DNA of 64,000 bases from an uncultured Aquimarina sp. (GCA_947498775.1 CANMLL010000012.1:140848-204847), one strand, 5' to 3'; counted from the first letter of the stretch, positions 9,294-18,511 are shown. Numbers and translations: made by a program. Notes: generated from the letters alone by a model not told the origin.

Positions 9294-10448
9294 TTATTGT
9301 TTAAAAACTTGATTGTAACTTGACAAGACACTATCCAAGGGCATTTCCTGCGGAACCACCTTTATGCCGTGTCTTGCATTCGATATGCCTGCTGCGATGA
9401 TGCGGTCGCCAGCGGTCAGTCCGCTTTCCAGTACCACCAAATTATCCACCGTACTTTGAAGGGTGATAGAGGTGGAAACCAAGGCGCTGTCCGCTCCCAA
9501 CTTATACACGTGGGTCACACCTTGGGTTTCAAAAGTGGCAGTTGCCGGGGCTATCAGCGCATTGCGATAAGTGGTGGGTACTTTTACCTGTCCGCTGTTA
9601 CCGTTGGTAAGGTAGCGGTCTGGATTGGGAAAGATGGCCCTAAAGCTTATGGCTCCCGTTTCCGAGTCAATCTGACCCGTAGTGGTCTGTATTTTGCCCT
9701 TGTGCTTGTATTCCGATTCGTTGGCAAGAACCAAAGTGATTTCGGGGAAATTTTTAATCTTTTCTTCCAAGGTGTTCCCTTCGGTTTCATCCAAAAACTG
9801 GAAATAATTTTTTTCGTTCAGGGAAAAATAACCGTACACATTAGTCACGTTGGATACCGTGGTCAAGGGTTCTACTTCGGTACGTCCCACCAGGGAACCC
9901 TGTCGGTAATTGATACGCCCTACGACACCATCTACAGGACTGGTCACGTTTTGATAATTCACATTTTCCTGAACGCTACGATAGGAACTGCTTGCCTGAA
10001 CCAATTGGGATTCGGCAGCGGCCAGATTGGCTTTGGCAGTTTCCAATTCTTTAGGACTAATAATGTCCTTCTCGACCAAAGGAATCAGTTTCTGTACTTC
10101 CACTTCGGCAGCGATGACCTGCGCCTTGGCTACATCGATGGCTGACTTGGCCGCATTGGCTTCCTCATTAAGCGATTCGGTTTCCAGCTTGAAGAGTCGG
10201 TCACCTTTTTTGACCTGTTGCCCTTCATCCACATAAATGGCTTGAATGAAGCCCTCAATTCTGGGGCGAATGTCTATGTTTTCTACCCCTTCTATGCTTA
10301 CTGGTAAGTATTGGAACCCTGTAATGTCTTGTGAAGCTATGGTCACCACTGAAAATTGTGGTGGCGGTGCCTGTGTATTTTCCTGTTTTTCCCCGCAGGA
10401 AATCAATAAGAAAAGGAAGAGTATTGGTATGATGTTATAGTTTCTCAT
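9294..10448 (-). CDS. RND periplasmic adaptor (membrane fusion protein)
   Basis: A 384-residue AcrA/MexA-type lipoprotein: the signal peptide ends in LLISCGE (lipobox). It has the lipoyl half-motif RPRIEGFIQAIYVDEGQQVKKGDRLFKLE, an alpha-helical hairpin rich in Ala/Glu (about residues 90-145), and the second lipoyl half VTSPVDGVVGRINYRQGSLVG. It bridges the RND pump and the outer membrane channel. Gaps of 5 and 6 bp to both neighbours mark one operon. The assignment is secure; the transported compound is not. Confidence 0.93.
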   Translation of the reverse strand: MRNYNIIPILFLFLLISCGEKQENTQAPPPQFSVVTIASQDITGFQYLPVSIEGVENIDIRPRIEGFIQAIYVDEGQQVKKGDRLFKLETESLNEEANAAKSAIDVAKAQVIAAEVEVQKLIPLVEKDIISPKELETAKANLAAAESQLVQASSSYRSVQENVNYQNVTSPVDGVVGRINYRQGSLVGRTEVEPLTTVSNVTNVYGYFSLNEKNYFQFLDETEGNTLEEKIKNFPEITLVLANESEYKHKGKIQTTTGQIDSETGAISFRAIFPNPDRYLTNGNSGQVKVPTTYRNALIAPATATFETQGVTHVYKLGADSALVSTSITLQSTVDNLVVLESGLTAGDRIIAAGISNARHGIKVVPQEMPLDSVLSSYNQVFKQ

Positions 10449-10454
10449 ATAGAT

Positions 10455-11798
10455 TTAAAATTTTAATTCTGAAGTAAAGACGATATGTAGCAGTTTGTTG
10501 TCGAGGCTGCTCTCTTTTAGAAAATCACCAGGAAGAATGTAATTGGATTCCAATTCGAGAGTGAAAAAGGTGTTGACCTGCCAATTGATTACCGCACCGA
10601 ACTGATGGCCAATAAAGGATGCATCATTCACATCTGGAAAGGCCAGATTCAGACCAGCCCCGTACACTGCATCTTGAGTGGACTCCCGCCAAAAGGATAC
10701 GTAATCGAAATTGAAGAACCAATTGCCCATAAAATAGGTTACGGCAGGATGTATATCGATTAAGTTGGATGGGCCAAACTGTGCCACACGTCCAAAATAG
10801 GCACCTCTTGGATAAAGGGCATTAAAAGCATTCAATTCGTTATCCGTAGGGTCATCGTCACCGGTGATGATTTCGGCTTTCAATTCAAAATCCCAACGGT
10901 TTTCACCAACTGGAATGATGTAATTGAGCTTAGTGGAAAGTGTCCAGGCCTGGATATTTCCATTGCCAAAAGCACCCCATTGAAAAACCCCTTCATTGTC
11001 AAAGAAAAAGTTGCCGATGTTCCCAAAGTGCCTCAAGCCAAAAGAACTTCGATGTTCTTCAGAAATACCTGCTTCATAGACACCTCTAGCTTGTTTTTGG
11101 AAGAGGTAATAGGCATCCAGCCCAAACGTTTTCTTGTTATTTTCAAATGTGCCATATACCCCAGTCAGGTATTCGTCACCATCTAATGCTTCATTGTCAA
11201 ATCCGTAGGGAACTACCGCAACAGGTTGGTAGTACAAAGCTTCCAAGGAAAAATGGGTTTTAGAATAACCCGTACGTATCCCATCAAAATAGCGACGCAC
11301 ATTGGGTCCTTCATTGGGTGCGACCAGCCTTCGGCTGCCATATCGTAAGGCCTCCCGACCTAAATGGGCAAACCACCCTTTTGACCTGAACGCCACAAAC
11401 GCCTGGCTCAATGCAAACTCATCCCTATCGACAGGCGAGAGGTTTTCTTTGGAAAAAATGGTACTGCTTGCCAGTTCGGCATACACCTGCCAGTTGTTAC
11501 CGAATCGGAAGTCAGCGTGCAGCATTGCTCGGTTGAGTGGCCAACCGTCGGTATCACCGTTTACGAAATTTTGGTTGTCAAAGTACTCATATTGAAAGCG
11601 GTTGCTGCCCCCAAAGGATAGATAAGTTCTTTCACCAAGGGATACGTATTTGAAGTTGTCATAGGTCGTTTTATCCTCTTTTTTCTTTAGAAAAGAGACA
11701 TCATCGCTCTGTCGTAACAACCCAAAATTGTATTGTGCATTGATGCTCAACTGAAAGCCAAAAATGAGGCAAGACCCTATAAACTGAAATTTTCTCAT
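10455..11798 (-). CDS. Outer-membrane beta-barrel porin, alginate-export (AlgE-like) family
   Basis: A 447-residue secreted protein (signal peptide about 21 residues, ending INAQ) made of alternating amphipathic strands and ending in an aromatic C-terminus (FTSELKF), as expected for a barrel inserted by BAM. Features such as GGSNRFQYEYFDNQ, LSQAFVAFRSKGWFAHLGREALRYGSRRLV and HPAVTYFMGNWFFNFDYVSFWRES fit the alginate export family of about 18-strand anion-selective porins. It overlaps the sco gene by 4 bp and precedes the efflux adaptor, so it may supply substrate entry or exit for the same compound class. Alginate itself is not implied by the neighbours. Confidence 0.75.
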   Translation of the reverse strand: MRKFQFIGSCLIFGFQLSINAQYNFGLLRQSDDVSFLKKKEDKTTYDNFKYVSLGERTYLSFGGSNRFQYEYFDNQNFVNGDTDGWPLNRAMLHADFRFGNNWQVYAELASSTIFSKENLSPVDRDEFALSQAFVAFRSKGWFAHLGREALRYGSRRLVAPNEGPNVRRYFDGIRTGYSKTHFSLEALYYQPVAVVPYGFDNEALDGDEYLTGVYGTFENNKKTFGLDAYYLFQKQARGVYEAGISEEHRSSFGLRHFGNIGNFFFDNEGVFQWGAFGNGNIQAWTLSTKLNYIIPVGENRWDFELKAEIITGDDDPTDNELNAFNALYPRGAYFGRVAQFGPSNLIDIHPAVTYFMGNWFFNFDYVSFWRESTQDAVYGAGLNLAFPDVNDASFIGHQFGAVINWQVNTFFTLELESNYILPGDFLKESSLDNKLLHIVFTSELKF

Positions 11799-12421
11799 TC
11801 ATTGAGCAGGGTTATGATGTCCTTGATTAAGACTTCGGTTGCAGCTTTGTCCGTGCCGTCGTAGATACCACGGATATTCTTTTGAGCATCGACCAGTATA
11901 AAACTGCCATCGTGTACAAAACTGCCCGACGTATTTTTATCTTGAACGGCGGTTACATAGTACTCCTTCGCCAAATCGTAGATAGCATCCTGGTCATTGG
12001 CGGTCACCAGATGCCATTTATCCTTGATGGCGCCATATCTTTTACCGTAGGCATTTAAACGAGGTATAGAATCCGTAGTGTTGTCGATAGTGTGTGATAC
12101 CAACAAGACATCGAGATTGTTCTTGAAGATATTTTGGACACTGACCATATTGTTGGCCATCTTTGGACAAATGGTTGGGCAAGAGGTAAAAAAGAAATCC
12201 GCTACATATATCTTATTTTCCAGTTCCTTTTCGGTTACGGCTTCCCCAAACTGATTGGTCAATGCCTGTTGTGGCAAGTCCATTTTAATCCTGGTAGTTT
12301 CTGTTATAGAATGTCTATCATTCTTTTGTAAGGGCAAGCCAAACCACGTCATATAAGCCACTCCAATAGCAAGAAGCACCAAACCGACAAATGCGAGCAT
12401 TATTTTGGTTAACTGGCTCAT
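11795..12421 (-). CDS. SCO1/SenC family copper chaperone
   Basis: A 208-residue protein with one N-terminal membrane anchor (about residues 7-30) and a thioredoxin-like domain. It contains the copper-binding CPTICPKM motif (C-x3-C, about residues 80-84) and the distal conserved His (SFVHDGSF, about residue 168), the full Sco ligand set. Sco proteins deliver copper to, or reduce, CuA sites of cytochrome oxidase. Here no oxidase genes are near. Instead the gene overlaps the tyrosinase gene by 4 bp and is followed at once by a porin, suggesting it metallates the exported type-3 copper enzyme. That role is inferred. Confidence 0.88.
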   Translation of the reverse strand: MSQLTKIMLAFVGLVLLAIGVAYMTWFGLPLQKNDRHSITETTRIKMDLPQQALTNQFGEAVTEKELENKIYVADFFFTSCPTICPKMANNMVSVQNIFKNNLDVLLVSHTIDNTTDSIPRLNAYGKRYGAIKDKWHLVTANDQDAIYDLAKEYYVTAVQDKNTSGSFVHDGSFILVDAQKNIRGIYDGTDKAATEVLIKDIITLLNE

Positions 12422-13833
12422 CCTTCCAAAATTTTAAAGGTGATGTCTTTCAGTTGCAGCGGTTCATCGGGAATTTCACGTCCACGAACCTGTACGGGTT
12501 CAAAAAGCACCTTGATTTCCTGGTTATCGGCTATGCGTTGGGCGATGCCCTTTGTGATTTCCACATTCATATAGACATCTCTTTCGAGCAATCCCTTTTC
12601 GGCCGAAGTAATGGGTAATATGGTAAAGGTGCCGATATACTTACAGTTGATGTTGTAGGTGTCGAGGTTAGTTTCACCAAAGGTGAAGAATACCCGTGCG
12701 CAAAACGGCATATAGGGCAGTTGCGCCCGTTCAAATTTTAACTGAACGAAAGCGGAATCTTCGACATTGATTTTCTGCAACAGTTGGGTCTTCTTTTCGT
12801 CTTCTAAATTGCTATTGTAGACAGCTGATGCAGTGACCAATTCTCGAGTAGGAACGATTTTATCTTCCATTGGTTCATAATATTCGTTACTGAAGTCAAG
12901 GTCAGCGAAACGATAGCCCAATTTTTCCGTATCTAATACGTCTTTAACCTTTATTTCCATTGGTTTCCCTTTTTCATCGGTGAAGTAAAAGGTTTTTTCT
13001 AGCCATTCTTCTTCGATAGGATTTTGATGGGAATCATCCGCATTTAGCCAGGCTTCCCAGAAGCGATCACAATTACCGTGATGCCCGTAGAAAATAGGGT
13101 CGTAGCCAGCACCTACAAAACCAGCCATCTCACCACCTATCCAATTATGGATATTGTTATGGAAACTCTGCTCGGCCAGTCCGTCAATCTGAGGGCCTTT
13201 GCCGTTGGATGGAAAGGGATAGCCGCCAAATGTGAAGAACTGTTGTGTACGAAGAGCAGGTCCTAAATTCATAAAGTCCAGAGGGATGATATCCTCGGGA
13301 TATGCCATCCGTGTATCGTTAAAAAAAGGATTGGTCTTATCTCCCTGAAAATGCTGTGGAATGCGTGGGTCTTTTGTCCAGTCCCAATAGTGCAAGGCCA
13401 ACTGTGGCTCTTGTACGGCATACTGCAATTTTTTTTCCAAAGTCCAGAGATAGGCACGGTGCCAGGGCCAGACAAACCAACTGTAATGTACCTGGTAGGT
13501 GAATTCTATGGTTGCACAAAACTTGGTATGCAAAGCACCATTTTCACTCCATCCGGAAGGGTCTAACGGCCATTTTTGACTTTTTTCGCGCATAATTCCA
13601 ACGGCATCCTTTAATAATTTTATCTCAGGGTCATTCGGTGCTAAAGAGGCGATGTTTTTTCGAGTGACCACATTGGAAGCGCTATTGTTCAAAGCAGATG
13701 TGGCAGATTCTAGATTAGAATCACTTCTTGTTTCACGAAAGTGATACGCCAAGGCTGGAATTGTTGCCATCCCTAGCGTTCCCAAAGCAGTATTTCGGAT
13801 AAATTTTCTACGGGTTTGGTTGGAATTTTTCAT
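12418..13833 (-). CDS. Tat-exported tyrosinase / polyphenol oxidase
   Basis: A 471-residue type-3 copper oxidase. The N-terminus has a twin-arginine signal (TRRKFIRNTALG, then a hydrophobic stretch), so a folded, metallated protein would be exported. CuA site: HSWFVWPWHRAY-type segment (YSWFVWPWHRAYLWTLE, near residue 120) with an upstream HTKFC His. CuB site: HNNIHNWIGG and GHHGNCDRFWEAW (about residues 215-255). The C-terminal part (about 330-460) resembles the plant-type polyphenol oxidase domain that follows the catalytic core. It would hydroxylate monophenols and/or oxidise o-diphenols to quinones in the periplasm. It is translationally coupled to the Sco chaperone and is 4 bp from the small transporter upstream. 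Whether its role is detoxification, melanin-like polymer or catabolism is open. Confidence 0.9.
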   Translation of the reverse strand: MKNSNQTRRKFIRNTALGTLGMATIPALAYHFRETRSDSNLESATSALNNSASNVVTRKNIASLAPNDPEIKLLKDAVGIMREKSQKWPLDPSGWSENGALHTKFCATIEFTYQVHYSWFVWPWHRAYLWTLEKKLQYAVQEPQLALHYWDWTKDPRIPQHFQGDKTNPFFNDTRMAYPEDIIPLDFMNLGPALRTQQFFTFGGYPFPSNGKGPQIDGLAEQSFHNNIHNWIGGEMAGFVGAGYDPIFYGHHGNCDRFWEAWLNADDSHQNPIEEEWLEKTFYFTDEKGKPMEIKVKDVLDTEKLGYRFADLDFSNEYYEPMEDKIVPTRELVTASAVYNSNLEDEKKTQLLQKINVEDSAFVQLKFERAQLPYMPFCARVFFTFGETNLDTYNINCKYIGTFTILPITSAEKGLLERDVYMNVEITKGIAQRIADNQEIKVLFEPVQVRGREIPDEPLQLKDITFKILEG

Positions 13834-13837
13834 AGTG

Positions 13838-14284
13838 CTAAAATTTTCTAATGAGAATTACACCTGCAATAAGCAGTGCTACACCTAGCAATCGTTGCCA
13901 GTTTATGGTGTGAACGGGTGCACCCATAAAACCGAACTGGTCAACGACCAACGAAATGAGCATTTGTCCAGTAACAATTAAACCGAAGGTGAGTGCGGTA
14001 CCCAGCTTGGGCGTAAGGATGATGACCGCAGCCACATAGAACGCACCAAGTAAACCTGCTGTCCATACCGACCAATGCACTTGCCTGACATTGGTAAGCG
14101 TAGCAAAGTCAAACTTGATGATAAACAAATAGAGTATGAGTCCAATGGAACCAATCAAAAATGAGGCGAAAGCCGCAAAAATGGGTTGGTGTACACTTTT
14201 ACCGAGTTCAACGTTAAGGCTTGCCTGAATTGGCAATACGCCTCCCGCAACGACCGCAAATAATAAGGGAATAAATTGTCTCAT
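13838..14284 (-). CDS. Small DMT-superfamily transporter (YdcZ-like)
   Basis: A 148-residue inner-membrane protein with five predicted hydrophobic helices. The opening FAVVAGGVLPIQASLNVELGK and the later GLIVTGQMLISLVVDQFG segment are typical of the DUF606/YdcZ branch of drug/metabolite transporters, which usually work as dimers. The gene overlaps doxX by one base and is 4 bp from tyrosinase, so it belongs to the same transcript. The substrate is unknown. Confidence 0.8.
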   Translation of the reverse strand: MRQFIPLLFAVVAGGVLPIQASLNVELGKSVHQPIFAAFASFLIGSIGLILYLFIIKFDFATLTNVRQVHWSVWTAGLLGAFYVAAVIILTPKLGTALTFGLIVTGQMLISLVVDQFGFMGAPVHTINWQRLLGVALLIAGVILIRKF

Positions 14285-14724
14285 TAGTTCTTTAATTTTT
14301 TATACATCCAGTTATCCAAAGAATACTTTCCAGGACCCATCAATAGAATAACCAAAAATGCCAGCGAGTACATCCAAGGCGCATCTTTTGCTGGCCAGGG
14401 GTCTGCAATGTGTATGACGAGCAACCCTATAAGTGGAACCATCATCGCTCCAAAAGCAGCCAATCGGGTGAACAATCCAAAAGCCACAAATACCGAACAG
14501 ACTACGTTGGAAAGAATGGCCATCACAGTAGCCGTATATCCCCCAAAACCAAAAGGGTCGGGAATGTGCAGTACCTCTTCTTCAAATCCGGTTATCTTTT
14601 TCCATCCGTGTATACGAATTATCGCAAAGGCAACCAACACACGATAAAAAAGCATTACCCAATGGTAGCGCTCTGTGGAAAAACCAGTTTTCAATATGTT
14701 GAGCCATCTTTTTTTCATTTTCAC
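14284..14724 (-). CDS. DoxX family membrane protein
   Basis: A 146-residue protein with four hydrophobic helices and the DoxX pattern FYRVLVAFAIIRIHGWKKITGFE at the start, a GLFTRLAAFGAMMVPLIGLL middle helix and the late LVILLMGPGKYSLD. DoxX-type proteins are quinone-interacting or redox-partner membrane proteins in thiosulfate oxidation and oxidative-stress complexes; many act with SOD or thiol systems. SOD is three genes upstream here. Boundaries are tight on both sides (1 bp overlaps). Confidence 0.8.
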   Translation of the reverse strand: MKMKKRWLNILKTGFSTERYHWVMLFYRVLVAFAIIRIHGWKKITGFEEEVLHIPDPFGFGGYTATVMAILSNVVCSVFVAFGLFTRLAAFGAMMVPLIGLLVIHIADPWPAKDAPWMYSLAFLVILLMGPGKYSLDNWMYKKLKN

Positions 14725-16526
14725 TATTCATGTTGGTAGCCACCATAATGAATCACGGGTGACCAGTTAGGTATAATCTTGGGCAATTCAGGATTCATTT
14801 CGGCATATTCGGCTGAGGCATACACTACTTTTCCATCTGTAATAGTCAGTACCGAGGTAAGGGTCGGGATTTCTTCTTCAGAAATGGTGAAGTAATCTTT
14901 GGACAATACAGCGAGGTCTGCGTACTTTCCTTTTTCGAGTGTTCCTTTAACATCTTCTTCTTGGGAAAACCAAGCACTGCCTTGGGTGTAGAGTTTCAAG
15001 GCTTGCTTCCGCGAAAGCAAATTGGCATCATCCATATATTTTAAACCACCCACGGTCTTACCGCTGACCATCCAGTACAAAGCTGCCCACGGGTTGTAGC
15101 TTGCCACTCGGGTACCGTCCGTACCTGCTCCAATAGGGATGCCCATTTCCAAAATCTTTTTGATGGGCGGGGCAAATTGTGCTTTTTCCTGACCGTAGCG
15201 TTCCACAAAATATTCCCCGGCATACGCCATTCGAGCCTGTACCGCAATACCACCACCGAGCGCCTTGATACGCTGCAACTGGGCATCCTGAACCGTTTCT
15301 GCGTGGTCAAAACACCAACGGATGTTGGCAAAGCCATTGTTGGTCTCGGCATTGACCTCTTCAAAAACATCCAGCATATTGGCAATGGTCTCGCCATACG
15401 TGGCGTGGATGCGGAATGGCCATTTATTCTCTACCAAAAGTGTGACCACTTCCTTTAAATCCTTGCGCCAGGTCGGACGGTCTTTCAATAAGGGCTGAGG
15501 CGCCAGGAAGTTTTCAAAATCACCAGCACTCCAGACTAGAAATTCACCACCGCCATCCAGTTCGTAACCGTGCTCCAAGTGGATAGCACCATCGTGAAAT
15601 ATTTCGTTGTTGGCCATATATTCTTCAAACTCTGCGTATTCGTCTCCAATATTTTGTGGAAATAGGTAGTAGGAAAGCCTCAAGGGCATTCCGCCCTGCT
15701 CAGCAAGTGTTTTGGTGCCGACATAATCCTTGGGAAACTTATGCCCACCGCCACCGGCATCAATGCCACTGGTCAATCCAAGACGATTCAATTCCCTGTA
15801 AAACTGCTTGGTGCTATTAAGCATTTCTTCTTGTGACATTGGCGGTAGTGCTCCAATGCGGGCATATAGAATACCGGGATTGGGTTCTGCGAGCAGTACG
15901 CCTGTCAATTTTCCATCTGGCCCTTTTTCAAAGGTGCTGCCTACTGGTGCTTCAGTATTTTCATCTATTCCCAAGGCATCCAAAGCAGCTTGATTGAGCC
16001 AGCCTCGACTATAAAGAAACAGTACGTACGTCGGTACATTGCCAGTGGCTTCGTTGATTTCCTCTGGGGTCGGAAAGCGTTTTTCCTCAAATTGAAAAGG
16101 GCTCCACCCACCGATGACCCGTACCCATTGCCCATCAGGTGTGCGTTCTGCCTGTTCTTTGAGCATTTCCAAAGCACGTTTTAGGGTTTTTACCCCATCC
16201 CAACGTAGTTCGGCGTTGTAGAACCGTCCACCACGGGTGAGGTGCAGGTGTGAATCGTTCAACCCAGGAATTACGGTGCGCCCTGCTAGGTCAATCGTCT
16301 GCGTACTATCGCCCACATATTTTTGTAAGGCTTCAGTAGTGCCATAATCCAATACCTCACCGTCTTTCAGGGCAATCGCCTGTGCCGTTGTACTTGCTTC
16401 GTCCATAATGGCAATGCTGCCGTTGGTCAATAGCATATCGGCGGCTTGTTCAGGTTGTGCCGAATTGTTGCAGCTTAAAAGGCATCCGAAAAGCATTAGG
16501 GTAAATAGTTTTTGTAGCTGTTTCAT
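14724..16526 (-). CDS. YtcJ-like metal-dependent amidohydrolase, lipoprotein
   Basis: A 600-residue amidohydrolase. The N-terminus is a lipoprotein signal (LFGCLLSCNN), so it acts in the periplasm or at the envelope. The small beta domain (LLTNGSIAIMDE, GRTVIPGLNDSHLHLT) leads into a TIM barrel with the first metal HxH motif (about residue 93), later His residues (HATYGE, CFDHAETV) and the terminal Asp in IGAGTDGTRVASYNPW. This is the long YtcJ/Amidohydro_3 type, often active on N-substituted amides or formamides. It adjoins DoxX by one base and the isochorismatase-like gene by 12 bp. The natural substrate is not recognisable. Confidence 0.85.
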   Translation of the reverse strand: MKQLQKLFTLMLFGCLLSCNNSAQPEQAADMLLTNGSIAIMDEASTTAQAIALKDGEVLDYGTTEALQKYVGDSTQTIDLAGRTVIPGLNDSHLHLTRGGRFYNAELRWDGVKTLKRALEMLKEQAERTPDGQWVRVIGGWSPFQFEEKRFPTPEEINEATGNVPTYVLFLYSRGWLNQAALDALGIDENTEAPVGSTFEKGPDGKLTGVLLAEPNPGILYARIGALPPMSQEEMLNSTKQFYRELNRLGLTSGIDAGGGGHKFPKDYVGTKTLAEQGGMPLRLSYYLFPQNIGDEYAEFEEYMANNEIFHDGAIHLEHGYELDGGGEFLVWSAGDFENFLAPQPLLKDRPTWRKDLKEVVTLLVENKWPFRIHATYGETIANMLDVFEEVNAETNNGFANIRWCFDHAETVQDAQLQRIKALGGGIAVQARMAYAGEYFVERYGQEKAQFAPPIKKILEMGIPIGAGTDGTRVASYNPWAALYWMVSGKTVGGLKYMDDANLLSRKQALKLYTQGSAWFSQEEDVKGTLEKGKYADLAVLSKDYFTISEEEIPTLTSVLTITDGKVVYASAEYAEMNPELPKIIPNWSPVIHYGGYQHE

Positions 16527-16538
16527 AACTTGAACAAA

Positions 16539-17288
16539 TTAATTTTTGGCATTGTGCTCTTTTTCCCATTTATCCAGGGTTTTTTTGTAATCGATACCAA
16601 GGCCGTAAGCACCGCCCCAGCGTTTGGCGATTTCGTTCATTTCCACATATTTATCCGAGCGTGCCCAATCGCGATGTACTTCCAAGGCATATTGCATTGA
16701 TGTTACCATTTTCACTCCTGCCTGCATCATTCTGGCAATGGCCATATCGTGTGCTTCTTGGGAAACACCGCCAGAAGCATCTGTAATTACATAGACATCA
16801 TATCCGTCTTCAAGAGCGGATAAAGCTGCCGAGAGGGTGCAGACTTCTGTCCAGAGCCCTGCAATGACCAGTTTCTTTCTTCCAATATCATCCACTGCTT
16901 TCACCACACGTTTGTCTTCCCAAGAATTCATTGTGGTGCGGTCGATGTATTTATTTTCATCTGGAAAAAACTCACGTATTTCAGGAAATACAGGTCCGCT
17001 AAATGACTTTTCGGCCACCGTGGTAACCACCGTGGGTATTTCATAGACTATGGCGAGGTTGGAAATCAAACCCGTGTTATTGCGCAATTCCTCTATGGGC
17101 TGCGATTCCACGGCAAAGGCCATCTGGCTTTCGTGGTCTATTAACAACAAGGTGTGATTTGTTGGGTTCAATAATTCCTTAGAGGCATTGGCAGGGTCGT
17201 TGTTCGGATTTGGATTGTACTGTGACCATTGTGCAAATCCGATGGCACTCTGGAATAAAAGGACGATTACAATAATTTTTGATTTCAT
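16539..17288 (-). CDS. Isochorismatase-like cysteine hydrolase (YcaC type), exported
   Basis: A 249-residue protein with a signal peptide (first ~19 residues, ending GFAQ) and an alpha/beta cysteine-hydrolase domain: LLIDHESQMAF with the catalytic Asp, a Lys/Asn region MNSWEDKRV, and IAGLWTEVCTLSAALSALEDGYDVYVITDA with the nucleophilic Cys near residue 148. The C-terminal TSMQYALEVHRDWAR is typical of YcaC-like hydrolases of unknown substrate. An exported version next to an exported amidohydrolase suggests sequential hydrolysis of an amide outside the cytoplasm. That pairing is inference from context. Confidence 0.82.
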   Translation of the reverse strand: MKSKIIVIVLLFQSAIGFAQWSQYNPNPNNDPANASKELLNPTNHTLLLIDHESQMAFAVESQPIEELRNNTGLISNLAIVYEIPTVVTTVAEKSFSGPVFPEIREFFPDENKYIDRTTMNSWEDKRVVKAVDDIGRKKLVIAGLWTEVCTLSAALSALEDGYDVYVITDASGGVSQEAHDMAIARMMQAGVKMVTSMQYALEVHRDWARSDKYVEMNEIAKRWGGAYGLGIDYKKTLDKWEKEHNAKN

Positions 17289-17300
17289 TTTTAATAATAT

Positions 17301-17927
17301 TTAGGTGGTTTGTGATTTTGTTTTTAGAGCTATATCATAGTTGCCAGAGACCTTTTCCCAATTAATGACCTTGAAAAAGGCGTTGATATAGTCCGGTCTG
17401 CGGTTTTGATAATTGAGATAGTAGGCGTGTTCCCAGACATCTATGCCTAGAATGGGCGTTCCCTTTTCTTCAACTACATCCATTAAGGGATTGTCTTGGT
17501 TAGGTGTGCTTGAAACAAATAATTCCCCATTGGCATCAACACTCAACCAAGCCCAGCCCGAACCAAATCGAGTGGCAGCTGCATTGCTGAAATGTTCCTT
17601 AAAGTTTTGTAGCGTGCCAAAAGTTTCTTCAAACTTGGATTTGAAATTTCCCGATGGCATTCCTTTTCCGTTGGGTGTCAATATTTCCCAAAACAGGGAA
17701 TGGTTATAGTAACCGCCACCATTATTTCGGATAGCTGTACCGTGCTTTGAAACTGATTTTAAGATTTCTTTAATGGAAATACCATCTTCACCTTTATCTT
17801 CCAAGGCTTTGTTCAACTTATTGGTGTAGCCTTGATGGTGCTTAGTGTGGTGTATTTCCATCGTCTTGGCATCGATATGTGGCTCAAGAGCATTGTAGTC
17901 AAATGAAAGTTTTGGTAATGTGAACAT
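17301..17927 (-). CDS. sod: Fe/Mn superoxide dismutase
   Basis: A 208-residue Fe/Mn-family SOD. Metal ligands are visible: the His in EIHHTKHHQGY (about 27), the His in GYYNHSLFWEIL (about 79), and Asp and His in DVWEHAYYLNYQNRR (about 164-168). No signal peptide is seen, so it is probably cytosolic. It is the first gene of the closely spaced minus-strand run extending to the SYLF gene, with 105 bp of non-coding DNA upstream that probably holds the operon promoter. Gly/Gln choices that separate Fe from Mn forms cannot be judged safely here. Confidence 0.95.
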   Translation of the reverse strand: MFTLPKLSFDYNALEPHIDAKTMEIHHTKHHQGYTNKLNKALEDKGEDGISIKEILKSVSKHGTAIRNNGGGYYNHSLFWEILTPNGKGMPSGNFKSKFEETFGTLQNFKEHFSNAAATRFGSGWAWLSVDANGELFVSSTPNQDNPLMDVVEEKGTPILGIDVWEHAYYLNYQNRRPDYINAFFKVINWEKVSGNYDIALKTKSQTT

Positions 17928-18032
17928 TGTTTTATTTGCTTTTTTTGATGTTTATGAAATAGCTAAATGTCGTTTTATGTATAGTTGCGTTCTTAGTGTT
18001 TTTTGTTGAAATAGGACATTCTTGCGGTGTCC

Positions 18033-18425
18033 TCAAATAAAGAGGTGAGGAATTTCCTGTCTTTCGAGCATAGCGCCGTCAATATTTATTTTGTGTATGG
18101 TTGCACCGTTGGTGCGGTAGTGTACTATAGTATCGGTAGCGTCATTTTCAACATCAGGACAGGGAATGACCACTTTTAGATTAAAATCATCCGAAACCTC
18201 CCAAACCGATGGAGCTTGACAGGAAAGTGTTGTGGTTATCGCCTTGATTTCCCGAAACGCTTTGGAAAAGTTTTCCTTCCCCACATATACACAGTCCTTG
18301 ACCGAGCTGTTGCGAATGTTCAAGACAATATGGTCGCAGAGATAGGAAGCCACCAGCATAATATTGTTTAACTGTATGGCGGTACTTAAATTATTGACCA
18401 GATGGTAAATGGGTTTGCAAGACAT
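18033..18425 (-). CDS. NTF2-like (SnoaL-type) small protein
   Basis: A 130-residue protein without signal or membrane segment. The pattern of an N-terminal helix pair, a VGKENFSKAFREI segment and a curved sheet ending in VHYRTNGATIHKINIDGAMLE resembles NTF2-like proteins, whose cone fold often serves ligand binding or polyketide/steroid-type chemistry. There is no clear catalytic set. It stands alone between SOD and the AraC regulator, in the same direction as both. The function is unknown. Confidence 0.6.
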   Translation of the reverse strand: MSCKPIYHLVNNLSTAIQLNNIMLVASYLCDHIVLNIRNSSVKDCVYVGKENFSKAFREIKAITTTLSCQAPSVWEVSDDFNLKVVIPCPDVENDATDTIVHYRTNGATIHKINIDGAMLERQEIPHLFI

Positions 18426-18511
18426 AGTATTTTGATTTGTGTTGAAATTTGAAAAGAATGGGCGGCACGTTCTTGCCTATTTTTGCACTTATCGACTATT
18501 GTTGAAGTAAT

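Noticed and set aside
9369..10145. 258-codon plus-strand frame opposite the efflux adaptor
   Set aside because: Antisense to a well-supported gene, with atypical composition and no motif.
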